A stretch of DNA of 64,000 nt from Verrucomicrobiia bacterium (GTDB taxonomy: Bacteria; Verrucomicrobiota; Verrucomicrobiia; Opitutales; Opitutaceae). The translations under genes were made by a program, and so were the position numbers. Below, in pieces: positions 19,801-30,100 of the stretch (position 1 is its first letter; each line of letters opens with the position of its first letter). Under the pieces are notes generated by a model, which did not search any database, was not told where the DNA came from, and saw only the letters and a program-made list of their open reading frames with translations. The stretch spans positions 1-64,000 of the forward strand of contig WYBX01000022.1 in assembly GCA_011525695.1 (NCBI GenBank), read 5' to 3'.

Positions 19801-21651
19801 GTTGACGATGGCACCCTGCAAACTCGTCGTATCGCCGACGAGGAGCCCACCGCTGACCGTGGTGCCGCCCGAGTAGGTATTCGGGCCGGTCAGGGTCAGC
19901 GTGCCGGCGCTCTGTTTGGACAGTGAGCCGGTTCCGGACATGATGCCGGAGTAGGTGCCCGAGCCGGATTGGTCGAAGACGACGGAGGCGTTGTTGCTGA
20001 TGTTGCCCTGGAGGCTGGTGGTGTTGCCCTGCAGGGTGCCGGCAGAGACTGTCGTTCCGCCGGAATAGCTGTTGGCGCCGGAGAGGGTGAGCGTGCCCGT
20101 ACCCGTCTTCACCAGGCCGCCGGTGCCGCTGATTCCTCCGGAAAAGCTCGTGCTGGCGTTTGTGCCGCCCGCGGTCAGCGAGTAGCTACCGAGGACGATG
20201 CTGCCGGCGCCAGCGAACGAACCCACGGTTTCGGACGCGGCGCCCAGTTCCAGCGTGCCGCCCGAAGCAATGGACAGCGCGGTTGAATCGTGGAGCGTTC
20301 CGGTCGCGTTTCCGAGGATGAGCGTGCCGGCATTGATCGTGGTGGCGCCGGTGTACGTATTCTGCCCCGAGAGGGTGAGCGATCCGACGTTGTCCTTCGT
20401 GAACGCCCCAGTGCCAGACATGACGCCGGCATAGGTTCCCGGACCGGATTGGTCGAAGACGACGGAGGCGTTGTTGGTGATGGCGCCCTGCAGGCTGGTG
20501 GTGTTCCCCTGGAGGATTCCGCCACTGACCGTCGTGCCGCCGGTATACGTGTTGGCGCCGGTCAGGGTGAGCGTGCCGGAGCCGGTCTTCCCGAGTCCGC
20601 CAGCTCCCGTGATTGCCCCGGAAAATGTCGTCGAGGCGTCCGTGCCGCCGGCCGTGAGTGTGTAGCTGCCCAGACTGATGCTTCCGGCGCCGGCGAAGGA
20701 TCCGATGGTCTCCGGTGCGGCCGTGAGCTGGAACGTGGCGCCTGACGAGACGGTGACGGCGGTCGTATCCGCAAGTGAACCACCAGAGCCGAGTGCCAGG
20801 GTTCCCGCTTCAACCGACGTCGCTCCGGAGAAGGTGTTGGCGCCAGCCAGAGTCACAATGCCCGTGTCCTGCTTCTGGAGCGAACCGGTCCCGGAGATCA
20901 CACCGCTGTACGCGCCGTTTAAGGACTGGCTGAACACCAGTGACGCGTTGTTCAGGATATTTCCCTGCAGGCTCGTAGTCGTCCCGATCAACGTTCCCGC
21001 GCTGACGGTCGTTCCGCCGGAATAGGAATTCGCTCCGGAAAGAGTCAGGGATCCGGCGCCAGACTTCATGAGCGTGCCCGTCCCTGAGATGACGCCGCTC
21101 ATCGAAGTATCTGATCCCCCCGCGATCGTCAGGGCATTCGCGCCGAGGGCCACCGTGCCACTGAATGAAAGATTCGCGGTATTCGCGGACCACGTCTGAT
21201 CTGCCGCCACGATCAGCGCATTCGCAAAGGAAGCGGCGAAGTCCGAATCATTGGCAATCGCCGAGGCCAGCGACGTTCCCTGCAGGGTGACTGTGTCACC
21301 TTCGATCACGAATGCGCCGGCAAACGAGTTGAACGTGATCGAATTAACATTCCACGCGCCGTCCGCATTGTTCGTCAGGCGGACGGTGCCGGTGAAGACC
21401 AGGTCGGCTGTCCCGTTGTTCGCCGGAGCGCCGTTTGGATTCCAGTTCTGGCTCAGCGACCACTTGGCCTGGCCCGGATGCCCGCCGTCCCAGGTGAAGG
21501 TGGCTGCCCCGAGCGGGAACGCGGCGAAAACGGCTGCGGATATCCACCCGCCAACCAGCCGGCGACAGCATCTGTTCGCGGGCAAGAGGAAACCTGGCTC
21601 ACCATGGGCACGGTGAGTTGCTGCACTGCGTTGGGGTGGGGCCAACCGCAT
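13834..21651 (-). CDS. Giant secreted beta-strand-repeat protein with PEP-CTERM anchor
   Basis: The 2605-residue protein has a signal-like region (residues about 33-50) and then three super-modules. Each opens with a W(D/S)GG....NW...NW header (near residues 54, 990 and 1955). Each continues through autotransporter-associated beta-strand repeats of the type GTLTLTGANTYSGGTTVSAG and closes with an 'IDFG...L.I.NW..' domain. Such PATR repeats form parallel beta-helices in secreted proteins. There is no autotransporter barrel; instead the end reads PAPEPATYG, a hydrophobic helix and an RWRQR cluster, a PEP-CTERM signal cut by exosortases. Many repeats are 64 residues (192 bp) and nearly identical. 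The ATG at 21651 is preferred; the frame is open to a TTG at 21693. Likely a surface or matrix protein. Confidence 0.88.
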   Translation of the reverse strand: MRLAPPQRSAATHRAHGEPGFLLPANRCCRRLVGGWISAAVFAAFPLGAATFTWDGGHPGQAKWSLSQNWNPNGAPANNGTADLVFTGTVRLTNNADGAWNVNSITFNSFAGAFVIEGDTVTLQGTSLASAIANDSDFAASFANALIVAADQTWSANTANLSFSGTVALGANALTIAGGSDTSMSGVISGTGTLMKSGAGSLTLSGANSYSGGTTVSAGTLIGTTTSLQGNILNNASLVFSQSLNGAYSGVISGTGSLQKQDTGIVTLAGANTFSGATSVEAGTLALGSGGSLADTTAVTVSSGATFQLTAAPETIGSFAGAGSISLGSYTLTAGGTDASTTFSGAITGAGGLGKTGSGTLTLTGANTYTGGTTVSGGILQGNTTSLQGAITNNASVVFDQSGPGTYAGVMSGTGAFTKDNVGSLTLSGQNTYTGATTINAGTLILGNATGTLHDSTALSIASGGTLELGAASETVGSFAGAGSIVLGSYSLTAGGTNASTSFSGGISGTGGLVKTGTGTLTLSGANSYSGGTTVSAGTLQGNTTSLQGNISNNASVVFDQSGSGTYSGIMSGTGSLSKQSAGTLTLTGPNTYSGGTTVSGGLLVGDTTSLQGAIVNNAAVTFDQASSGTYAGAMSGTGSFTKANSGTLTLTGSNTYSGGTTVSAGILQGSTTSLQGNITNNASVVFDQSGAGTYAGTMTGSGALTKLNSGTLTLTGSNTYSGGTTVSAGTLQGTTTSLQGNITNNASVVFDQSGAGTYAGTMTGSGALTKLNTGTLTLTGPNTYSGGTTVSAGTLQGTTTSLQGNITNNASVVFDQSGSGTYSGVVSGSGSLTKQNTGTLTLSGANTYTGATTVDAGMLAVGANNSLSAASNLTLNSGTTLALDGYSVQVATFDYHTAIIDFGATASTNYFLFTGGGASTGTLTVNHFNSGEGDRFAFQTGALGVDSGYVSGVYFYGIGAGVLGATGQSLAGYSGTWDFITPDTTAFVTWDGGHPNSDNWTTGANWDGNSAPSSGFTLKVAFDGTEALAPSMDASYDINTLRFNATAGSFTLNATGSNALTFGGVVPGIIQLSSNAQTVNIPLVLDSTTIVETSGAGALSLNGAISGDGGINKVGTGTLELAGANTYAGETTINAGTAILSHSTALGDTSAGTSVASGAIVQLENDIAVGAEALALNGTLVNASGTNSFGGAISGNGVVNVDGGSLTLSGTSANTYTGVTTVNAGTLQLGKSSGVTALAGNLVIGDGSGAATARLLANGQIADTSAVILQTGGTPTFDLNGYTETIGSIASANASAGIQLGSGTLTTGGDGSSTAFAGVISGSGGSLTKEGTGTFTLSGSNTYTGATTIEEGTLIATHSNALGTTAGGTTVQAGATLQLQNDISIGAEALALDGSLASASGANTYSGAISGTGNVTLQSGTLTLAGTTANTYTGITTVNAGTLDLSKTGSVNALAGNLIVGDGSGSATVRWLAANQVADSSAITLDATGTPVLNLNGYSDTVGSLASSNASAAVQLGSGSLTTGGDNSSTAFAGVISGTGGSLTKTGSGTLTLTGANTYSGGTTVSAGVLQGSTTSLPGNIANNAAVVFDQASAGTYAGVMSGSGSLTKQNAGTLTLSGANTYSGGTTVSAGALQGSTTSLQGNITNNASVVFDQASAGTYAGVMSGSGSLTKQNAGTLTLTGTNTFSGGTTVSAGALQGSTTSLQGNITNNASVVFDQASAGTYAGVMSGTGSLTKQNAGTLTLTGANTYSGGTTVSAGTLQGSTTSLQGNITNNAAVVFDQAGTGTYSGVMSGTGSLTKDNSGTLTLSGSNTYTGATTVSGGSLALGASDALSSSTDLTLSAGTTFSLGGAFSQRVDLLSFTDASIDFGTTGSANYFLLSDIGTATGLLTISNWTSGSDAFGIATNGVSQAFLDNVYFSGINVGVGAVISGSTSSIGGYGNFYTIAPIPTFTWSGGMTTGPAADQDNWSKGNNWVGGIAPAVASVKAIIMAGTTQTTNDMDGAFQIKSLLFRGDAGAFTINSSTGDTLTIGGGGVLNESTNAQTLNVPVYLSAGQTWNAQSGNLLITGATVTNNTYTLTVDGAHDTTISAAIGNGSGGITKVGSGLLTLSGTNTFTGGVSINAGTVSVGSDSNLGDSSGALAFGGGTLRTTAGITAARSVSLAAAGGTIDSNGFNSTFSGVISGSGGLTKTGAGTLTLSGTNTFTGGVTINTGTVAVGSEANLGNSSGTLTFAGGTLQATGGISSTRAVVLSPGGGTFDSNVYTSTLAGVVSGSGGLTKTGVGTLVLTGANTYSGGTTVSTGALQGSTTSLQGNISNNASVVFDQASNGTYSGVISGNGSLTKQGVGTLTLSGANTFTGGTSITGGTLRLGISNAISSTGALTISSGATFDLNNLTQTIGALAGAGDISLGTGRLVVGAGNATSTFAGAIAGTGVFEKIGTGTLTFDQSFSFAGELKLTGGTLALAGVNLTVDTLRISGNTILDFGSSVASVLTATSVILEDGAILTINNWVDLQDFFYASGALFGLNTTTMVTTPATPDVRGVPPQDQISFGGFSNESTAWQSYDRQITPAPEPATYGAIMTGMVLALLGYRWRQRIPAGH
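16240..17008 (-). repeat. Tandem 192-bp repeats inside the giant gene, block A (about 4 units)
   Basis: The same landmark (the start of GACGAC(G/C)G) falls at 16309, 16501, 16693 and 16885, exactly 192 bp apart. Each unit encodes one 64-residue beta-strand repeat containing SLQGNI.NNA.VVFDQA. Units at 16501 and 16693 are nearly identical at the DNA level, indicating recent duplication or gene conversion. Confidence 0.9.
19141..20100 (-). repeat. Tandem 192-bp repeats inside the giant gene, block B (about 5 units)
   Basis: Equivalent landmarks lie at 19210, 19402, 19594, 19786 and 19978, again exactly 192 bp apart, each encoding one 64-residue unit. The fourth unit has diverged most (GTGACC in place of GACGAC). 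Related single units are found near 14676, 20459 and 20930. Confidence 0.9.
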
Positions 21652-21781
21652 CGGTGCTAATCGTGCACAGTGCGCAGCAAGAAGTGAACACAAAAATGAG
21701 GTCGGAGATTACTTAAGTTCGCGTCCCACCGAGGGTTTCACAAAACGCGTATGATTAGCCCGAACAGTCCCCTTCGCTTGT

Positions 21782-22933
21782 TCAGACCCCGAGCGAAGTC
21801 TTGTAGATTCTCGGCACCCGCTTTGTCACCGACGTCAGAGTCTCCCAGGGAATCGTTTCCGCCGCCCGGCTGAACTCAGCGATCGAAATCTCCTCGTTCT
21901 GCTGTCGGCCGACCAGGACGACCGGGTCGCCGCAGCGGACATCCGGGCAATCCGTCACATCGACGATGGTTTGGTCCATGGTGACGCGGCCGAGCACGGG
22001 GCAACGGCGGCCATGAATCAGGACTTGGGCACGGTTGCTGGCCGCGCGCGGCATGCCATCGGCGTAGCCAGCGCAGAGGATCGCGACCGTCGAATCGCGT
22101 CGCAGCGTGTGGGTGCGGCCGTAACTGACCGCAGTGCCGCGGGGCAACCGCTTCACCAGTCCAACCTTGGTGTGAAAGCTGAACACTGGTTCGGTCCGGG
22201 CCTGCGCCAGGAGCGAGTCCGGTCGTGGCAGGATACCGAATTGGAGCAGCCCAACGCGAACGGCGTTGAACGGACTGGCATCGGGCATCGATTCAATTCC
22301 GGCGCTGCTGTCGGCGTGAATGAACAGTTTTCGGGGATCGACACCGTCGCATCGACTGAGCACATCGAGGAAGCGCGCGCGTTGCTCGGCGGTGAAGCCG
22401 GGATCGTCGGGGCTGGCGAAATGAGTAAAGAGTCCCGCAAGCCGCAAACGTCGCGTTCCCAGGACTTGCGCACAAAGCGCCGGCGCTTCCTCGTGCCACA
22501 CACCAGCCCGGCCCATTCCGGTGTCGATCTTCAGATGGACGGAAATCGTGCGACCCGCCCGTCCGCCGACCGCCGAGAGCCGAGCCACTTCATCCGCACT
22601 CGAGATCGTCCCGGCGAGATCCAACTCCGCCAGCGCGGAATCCTCCTCCGGGAGCAGTGGGCTGAGCACGAGGATCGGCCAGCCGGGGCCAAGCTCCCGA
22701 AGCGCGGCGGCCTCGGTCACATTCGCCACGGCAAACAAATCCGCCCCGGCATGCATCAATCGTGCCGCCACGTGGTGCAGCCCGTGCCCATAGGCATCGG
22801 CCTTGACCACTGCGACGTATCGCATCCGCGGAGGCAGCGAAGCGCGGATGAGCCGGAGATTGCGCTCCAGGGCAGCGAGATCGATTTCGGCCCAGCACCG
22901 GAGCGCGCGTGGTGGCGTGGTGGCGAAACTCAT
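21782..22933 (-). CDS. alr: Alanine racemase
   Basis: The 383-residue PLP enzyme interconverts L- and D-alanine for peptidoglycan. The PLP lysine is Lys44 in VVKADAYGHG, at the end of the first barrel strand. The second catalytic base Tyr is in CAGYADGMPR, and the C-terminal beta domain ends with ETLTSVTKRVPRIY. The ATG at 22933 overlaps the stop of the upstream tsaB gene as ATGA (22930-22933), so the pair is translationally coupled. The 130 bp after its stop separate it from the start of the giant repeat gene on the same strand and probably contain that gene's promoter. Confidence 0.94.
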   Translation of the reverse strand: MSFATTPPRALRCWAEIDLAALERNLRLIRASLPPRMRYVAVVKADAYGHGLHHVAARLMHAGADLFAVANVTEAAALRELGPGWPILVLSPLLPEEDSALAELDLAGTISSADEVARLSAVGGRAGRTISVHLKIDTGMGRAGVWHEEAPALCAQVLGTRRLRLAGLFTHFASPDDPGFTAEQRARFLDVLSRCDGVDPRKLFIHADSSAGIESMPDASPFNAVRVGLLQFGILPRPDSLLAQARTEPVFSFHTKVGLVKRLPRGTAVSYGRTHTLRRDSTVAILCAGYADGMPRAASNRAQVLIHGRRCPVLGRVTMDQTIVDVTDCPDVRCGDPVVLVGRQQNEEISIAEFSRAAETIPWETLTSVTKRVPRIYKTSLGV

Positions 22934-23565
22934 TTTTTCAAGGGCGCAGTGTGAATCTGCGGCGTCCACTTCGCATAGCTCGGCTCCTCATGCACGAATG
23001 CGTCCGGCTCGGTCGCGGCGGAAAAGAGATCTGCATCGGCGAGACCCGGGAGCAGATCCTTGAGCGAGTACCGGTGGTGCTTCACCCCGGTGGGCAGCGG
23101 GGACCAGTGGCGGAAGGTATCGGGCGTCACCAATTCGCCCCCGAGGGATTCGGATGGCACGCGCCGCAACCCGGTGCCGAGATTGAACTGGTGCCAGGCG
23201 TCCCGCCGGGCGTCGGCGATCACGCTGACCTCGCTGCGGCCGATCGCGTGGGCAATCAAAGCCAGGCTGCAATACGCGAAGACCGGCCGGGGACGGAGGA
23301 CATTCCAGGTGCGGATGGCCATCGCGCTCGTGCGGATGCCGAGGATGGAGCCGGGGCCGTCGCAGAAGAGGAAAGCGCCGGCATCCTCCGGGTTGCGGGC
23401 GAGTTGCTCCAGGCAGCGAAACAAGGCGACGCCCGCCTCATCCCCGCTGCCGCACCACTCAGCGGCGCCTTCGCCGGCCAGCCAGCCCACCTGCACCTCG
23501 GATGAGGCCGCATCGAGCAGGAGCAGTCGCCCATGTGCAGCATGAAGTTGGCGGAGGCTGGGCAT
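22930..23565 (-). CDS. tsaB: tRNA threonylcarbamoyladenosine biosynthesis protein TsaB
   Basis: The 211-residue protein resembles TsaB, the catalytically inactive ASKHA-fold partner of TsaD needed for the t6A37 modification of ANN-decoding tRNAs. The signature GPGSILGIRTSAMAIR corresponds to the usual GPGSfTGLRiG.a segment. Sequence is divergent: the N-terminal phosphate-loop region is less canonical (LLLLDAASSEVQVG) and the C-terminal part is short and variable, as is common in the family. Start at MPSLRQLH (23565) was chosen to fit this fold. It leads a two-gene unit with alr and is divergent from tig; the 151 bp between them should hold both promoters. Confidence 0.82.
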   Translation of the reverse strand: MPSLRQLHAAHGRLLLLDAASSEVQVGWLAGEGAAEWCGSGDEAGVALFRCLEQLARNPEDAGAFLFCDGPGSILGIRTSAMAIRTWNVLRPRPVFAYCSLALIAHAIGRSEVSVIADARRDAWHQFNLGTGLRRVPSESLGGELVTPDTFRHWSPLPTGVKHHRYSLKDLLPGLADADLFSAATEPDAFVHEEPSYAKWTPQIHTAPLKK

Positions 23566-23716
23566 CCTTTCCCACGAAACGACGCGCCGGAACGGCGTGC
23601 AAGCATCCACTAACGAGGCGCTGCCTCAGACCGGTTGCGCAATCGGGCATTGACCGGCCTCGGGTGCGGCCTACCGTCGACAATTCTTTCAACACCAAAC
23701 CCGCCCGCATTCCGCC

Positions 23717-25039
23717 GTGAACGTCCAATTGAACCACGTCTCCGCCACCCGCAAGCGCCTCGTTGTCACGCTCGATCCGGGCGAGGTGGACGCCGAGCAT
23801 CAGGCCGTCGTGCGCGAGATCGCGAAGCTGGCGGCGCTCCCCGGGTTCCGGCCGGGGAAAGTGCCGCCGGCAATCGTCGCGAAGCGATTCGCCAAGGAGA
23901 TCGCCGAAGAATTCAAGCAGAAGGTGGTGACCAAGGCCTACCGGTCCGCCCTCGATGACCAGAAGGTCGACGTGCTCAACGTCGTGAATGTCGACGAAGG
24001 CAAGATCGAGGCGGGTGCCGCCGCCGAGGTCGCCATTACGCTGGACATCCGGCCCGAGTTTGCCCTGCCGGAATACACGGGGCTCCCGACCGAGGTCGCG
24101 CCCACCGAGCCCACCGACGCCGAAGTGGAAAACGTCATCGAGGGGCTCCGTTCGGAACGGGCCGATTTCAAACCCGCCGAGCGCCCCGCGCAAAAGGGCG
24201 ACTATGTGAAGCTGTCGTATGAAGGCACCCTGGACGGCAAGCCGATTGCGGAGCTGGTGCCGGACAAGCAGCTCTACGGCAAGGTCCCGCAGACGTGGGA
24301 AGAGGTGGAGGGGACGAACGAGGGCGTGATTCCGGGTCTGGGCAAGCAGCTGACCGGATTGAAGCCGGGGGAAAAGAAGGACGTGACGATCGTGTTTCCG
24401 CCGGACTTTGCCGCCGTGCCCGCGCTCGCCGGGAAGACGGCCACCTACGCGGTCGAGGTCCAGGAGATTCGGGAGCGGGTGCTGCCCGCGCTCGATGCCG
24501 AGTTCTTCAAGGCGCAACAGGTCGACGATCTCGCCGGATTGCAGAACCAGGTGCGGGCAAACCTGAAGATGCAGAAGGAGTATCAGAATCGGACGGCGCA
24601 GCGCCGCCAGGTGACCGAACAACTGGCGGCCAAGGTGGACTTTCCCGTGCCGGATTCGCTGGTGGAGGCCGAGACCCAGGGGGTACTCCGCAACTTCATC
24701 GAGGAAAACATGCGCCGCGGCGTCCCCGCCGAGCAGTTCGAAAAGGACAAGAAGGAACTCTTCGAGGGCGCCCGGAAGGCTGCCACCGGTCGGGTGAAGC
24801 TCCAACTCATCCTGGCGCGGATCGCGGAGCAGGAAAAAATCGAGGTCACCGACGACGATATCAACAATTACCTCTATCGGGAGGCCATGCGGTCGGGACA
24901 GAAGCCGGACAAGCTGGCGAAGAACCTCGCGGCGGATCGCGAGCAGCTGCGCTCGGTGCAGCAATCCATCATTTTCGACAAGTCGGTTGATTTTCTGGTG
25001 TCGAAAGCTACCGTCACGACGGTCCAGCCCAAGGCCTAA
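23717..25039 (+). CDS. tig: Trigger factor
   Basis: The 440-residue ribosome-associated chaperone meets nascent chains at the exit tunnel. The N-terminal ribosome-binding signature is clear as [17 protein letters not shown] (the GFRxGKxP motif contacting protein L23). A FKBP-like middle domain follows ([17 protein letters not shown] ... [15 protein letters not shown]) and then the helical SurA-like C-terminal domain. It starts at a GTG. It heads the common tig-clpP-clpX order, with 22 bp before clpP and no visible terminator between them, so joint transcription is likely. Confidence 0.94.
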   Translation: MNVQLNHVSATRKRLVVTLDPGEVDAEHQAVVREIAKLAALPGFRPGKVPPAIVAKRFAKEIAEEFKQKVVTKAYRSALDDQKVDVLNVVNVDEGKIEAGAAAEVAITLDIRPEFALPEYTGLPTEVAPTEPTDAEVENVIEGLRSERADFKPAERPAQKGDYVKLSYEGTLDGKPIAELVPDKQLYGKVPQTWEEVEGTNEGVIPGLGKQLTGLKPGEKKDVTIVFPPDFAAVPALAGKTATYAVEVQEIRERVLPALDAEFFKAQQVDDLAGLQNQVRANLKMQKEYQNRTAQRRQVTEQLAAKVDFPVPDSLVEAETQGVLRNFIEENMRRGVPAEQFEKDKKELFEGARKAATGRVKLQLILARIAEQEKIEVTDDDINNYLYREAMRSGQKPDKLAKNLAADREQLRSVQQSIIFDKSVDFLVSKATVTTVQPKA

Positions 25040-25061
25040 GCCACCAATCGTTTCCCACCAC

Positions 25062-25685
25062 GTGAGCAGCTATTACGTTCCCATCGTCCTTGAAAACACC
25101 GGCCGCGGCGAGCGGTCCATGGACATCTACTCGCGTCTCCTGAAGGACCGCATCGTCTTCATCGGGAGTCCGATCGACGACGGGGTGGCCAACGTGGTGA
25201 TTGCGCAGATGTTGTTCCTGCAGATGGAGGATGCGAAGAAGGACATCCATCTTTACATCAACTCGCCCGGTGGGGTGGTCACGGGCGGGATGGCGATCTA
25301 TGACACGATGAATTTCCTGCAGTGCGACATCGTCACGTACTGCATCGGGATGGCCGCCAGCATGAGCACGGTGCTGCTCGCGGCGGGCACGAAGGGCAAG
25401 CGGTTCGCGCTGCCGAACAGCCGGGTGATGATTCACCAGCCGAGCGGCGGGGCGGGCGGTCAGGCGGCCGATATCGCGATTGCGGCCCGGGAGATCCTGC
25501 GGTGGCGCAAGACCCTGAACGAGGCGCTCTCGCGCCACACGGGCAAGACCCCGGAGCAGATCGAGAAGGACTCGGATCGCGACTACTATCTCAGCGCCCA
25601 GGAGGCGAAGGATTACGGGATCGTGGATCACGTGGTGGTGTCCACCCGCGAGGCGCAGACTGCGGTGCAGACCGCCGCGGCCTGA
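25062..25685 (+). CDS. clpP: ATP-dependent Clp protease proteolytic subunit
   Basis: The 207-residue serine peptidase forms the tetradecameric Clp chamber. The catalytic triad is visible as Ser100 (GMAASMS), His125 (MIHQPSGG) and Asp174 (DRDYYLS). A GTG at 25062 is the likely start, giving the short [11 protein letters not shown] leader before the conserved [14 protein letters not shown]; starting at MDIYS is possible if the leader is processed. It lies between tig and clpX, its usual partner ATPase. Confidence 0.95.
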   Translation: MSSYYVPIVLENTGRGERSMDIYSRLLKDRIVFIGSPIDDGVANVVIAQMLFLQMEDAKKDIHLYINSPGGVVTGGMAIYDTMNFLQCDIVTYCIGMAASMSTVLLAAGTKGKRFALPNSRVMIHQPSGGAGGQAADIAIAAREILRWRKTLNEALSRHTGKTPEQIEKDSDRDYYLSAQEAKDYGIVDHVVVSTREAQTAVQTAAA

Positions 25686-25749
25686 ACGCGGCCGGCGTTG
25701 CCAGCAACTCCGTTCTCGACTCGTTCCACCCCGCGGGCACCCTTGCGCC

Positions 25750-27042
<1,293 letters not shown>

Positions 27043-27043
27043 G

Positions 27044-27131
27044 AGCCTGTCGATTTTAGGTTGTCCGACGGGCAAAAGTGACTGGATCGCGGAATGCGCC
27101 GACAGGCTTTGAAAATGCCGGAGGCATTTTC
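27044..27131 (+). terminator. Composite palindrome and hairpin after clpX
   Basis: AGCCTGTCG (27044-27052) pairs with CGACAGGCT (27100-27108). Immediately after, GAAAATGCC (27111-27119) pairs perfectly with GGCATTTTC (27123-27131) around GGA. The second hairpin has A and T runs on its two sides, so it could end transcription in either direction. A very similar hairpin lies after hisA at 36181-36203. The whole block sits between clpX and the GH2 gene. Confidence 0.6.
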
Positions 27132-27177
27132 CGTTCGTGCTTTCCTCGGTGAAGCAACCGGGCTGGACTCATCGTTC

Positions 27178-30100
27178 ATGAGCTCACCAGCTGGGTGGAA
27201 ATGGCGCGGGTTCGCCACCGGAGCCGCAATGGCCATCGTGGCGTCGTTTGTCTCTGCGGCGGAGCCGCGGACGGAGCGACATTATCTCTCGGGCCATGGG
27301 CCTGAAGATGCCGTGCCGTGGGAATTCTCCGTCACGGGCGGGCGCCGTGCCGGTGAGGCGGCGAAGATTCCAGTGCCATCCCACTGGGAACTGCACGGGT
27401 TCGGGACCTACAATTACGGGCAGGAACAGGACAAGGGTGATGAGCATGGCCGGTACCGGACGAGCTTTCGGGTTCCGGCGGACTGGCAGGACCGGCGGAT
27501 CTGGCTCGTGTTCGATGGAGTGATGACCGATGCCGACGTGAAGGTGAACGGCCGATCGGCGGGACCGGTGCACCAGGGCGGGTTCACCCGGTTCCGCTAC
27601 GACGTCACGGGCTTGCTCAAACCGGACGCGGACAACGTGCTCGAAGTCGACGTCGCCAAGGTGTCCGCCAACGCGGACACGGAGCGGGCCGAGCGCAGTG
27701 GTGATTACTGGGTTTTCGGTGGAATCTACCGTCCCGTGTGGCTGGAGGCGGTTCCGCGTTTCTCGATTGAGCATGTCGCAATCAACGCGCTCGCGGACGG
27801 CACACTCACCGCGGATGTGATGATGACCGCGCCGCCGGACCACGTGGGGCCGGAGCGGGAGACGCCAGATCATGCCCCCGAGCGGCTTCACGCCCAGGTA
27901 TTCGACTCGGAAGGACAACCGTTCGGGCGGCCATTCGGGCTGGCCCTGCCCGGCGGGGGCGCCGGCCGGGTCCGCCTGGCGACGCAGTTCGAGGCGCCGC
28001 GACTGTGGACGGCCGAGACGCCGCACCTTTACACGATGAGAGTGACGCGATTTCGCGGAGACGAGGAACTCCATGTGGTGGACCGGCGGTTCGGGTTTCG
28101 GACCTTCGAGGTCCGGCAAGGCGAGGGGCTCTTCCTCAATGGCCGGCGGATCCTGCTCAAGGGCGTGAACCGCCACAGCTTCCGGCCTGACACCGGTCGG
28201 TCGCTCACGCGCGAGGATTGTTATGCGGATGTCCGGCTCATCCAGTCGATGAACATGAATGCGGTCAGGATGTCGCATTATCCGCCCGACGAGGCGTTCC
28301 TGGAGGCCTGCGACGAGCTGGGACTCTACGTGCTCGACGAGCTGAGCGGCTGGCAGCACCCGCACGACACCGTGGTCGGCCGGCTGCTGGTGCGCGAGAT
28401 GGTGGAACGCGACGTGAACCACCCCAGCATCCTTTTCTGGGACAATGGCAATGAGCGCGGCTGGAATCGCGATCTCGATGGTGAGTTCGCGCTCCACGAC
28501 CCGCGGCAGCGGCCGGTGCTGCACCCGTCCCATGTCTTCAGCGGGCTGGACACGAAGCACTACACGGCCTTCAGCGACCATGCACGGCGGCTGCAGGGAC
28601 CAAACCTGGTCATGCCCACCGAGATCCTGCATGCCATGTTTGACGGCGGTGCCGGGTCCGGGCTGGAGGACTACTGGGGCGCGATCCGCGATTCGAGGTT
28701 CGGCGCGGGCGCCTTCATCTGGATGCTGGCCGACGAGGGGATCGTGCGGACGGATGAGGGTGGCCGGGTCGATGTCTTCAGCACGTTTGCCGCCGATGGC
28801 ATCCTCGGCCCGCGACACGAGCGGGAGGGCAGCTATTACACAATCCGTGACGTGTGGTCGCCGGTCCAGATCGAGCCGCCGCGGATCGATGCCGATTTCG
28901 ACGGCACGCTTGTCGTGCACAATCGTTATGACTTCACGTCGCTTTCGCAGTGCCGATTCGAATGGCAGTTGGCACGGCTCGCGGGAATGGGACCGGCAAT
29001 CGTGGCGCGGGGCGCGGCGGCAGCACCGGAGGTGGCGCCGGGCGAGACCGGCCGACTCCGGCTTTCACTGCCAGCAGACTGGCGGGAGGCCGATGTTCTT
29101 TATCTGACCGCAACCGATCATCGGGGCATGGAACTCTGGCGCTGGTCATGGGCCACTCCGGCACTGGACGAGCGGACCCGGGCGTTACCCCAAAAACCCG
29201 GAGTTGCGGCCAGGATCGAGACCGCAGGCAATGAGATTCGGCTGATTGCGGGCGCCACCACTGCCACCATCGATGCCGGCAATGGGCTGCTGGTGGCGGT
29301 GAGCCATGGCAACCGCAAACTCGCCCTCGGCAACGGACCGCGGTTGGCGTTTGCCCGCCCGGCTTCCTCCGGCGAGGTCACTTGGCATGAATGGCAGGCT
29401 GGGGCGGAGCTCCGGGCCGATGGGATCCGGAGGCTGGCGGTCCCGCAGATGGCCAATCTCATCGAGATCCAATTCGAAAACCTCCGGGGCGTGCCGTTCG
29501 GCGGTTTCAAGCTCGAGCTCTCGTCGGACGGCACGGCTTGGAAGACGGTATTTGACGGCACCCGCCGGCCGGGGGATGGGACGCGGTATGAGTTTCCGCC
29601 GCAGCCCGTGAAAGCCGTCAGGATTTCAAATGTGCTCCGTTCGGATGGGAAACCAGGAGAGCTCCGGGTCGTGCGACTGGGCTGGACGCCGGCGCGATTT
29701 CCCAACGTCGCTCCTGGGCTTGCCGTAGTGACGAGTGGCACCGAGCCGGGCAAGGACGGGACGGTCGCATGGGTCGAGGCGCGCGGGGCCGGCGGGCTCG
29801 AGCGGCATCGCTGGTCGCTGTCGGCCGCGGGGCTCCAACTCGACTACGCCTACGAGCTTCAAGGGGAGATGGTGTATCACGGCATCACGTTCGATCATCC
29901 GGAGGAGCAGATGAAGGGCCTGCGCTGGCTGGGCGAGGGGCCGTATCGTGTCTGGCAGAACCGGCTGCGCGGCACCTGGCTTGGAATCCATGAGACGGTG
30001 CGGCACGCCCAGCAGCCCGGCACGACGTGGCACTATCCGGAATTCGATGGAATCTTTGCCGGGGTGCGGTGGGCGACACTGGACACGGATGCAGGGCCGG

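Noticed and set aside
16240-20100. CRISPR array or satellite DNA from the regular repeats
   Set aside because: The 192-bp period is in frame, contiguous without unique spacers, and encodes beta-strand repeats.
14309-20745. Numerous plus-strand open frames rich in Val/Pro/Ser opposite the giant repeat gene
   Set aside because: They repeat with the same 192-bp period as the minus-strand repeats and encode low-complexity sequence, so they are shadows.
21652-21693. TTG start extending the giant repeat protein by 14 residues
   Set aside because: The ATG at 21651 gives a more usual leader; TTG initiation is possible but has no supporting ribosome-binding site.
23459-24964. 501-codon minus-strand open frame opposite trigger factor
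   Set aside because: Its end overlaps tsaB in another frame and the rest is antisense to tig.
24987-25061. ClpP starting at the upstream ATG inside tig
   Set aside because: The extra 25 residues overlap trigger factor coding sequence and lack ClpP similarity; the GTG at 25062 is better placed.
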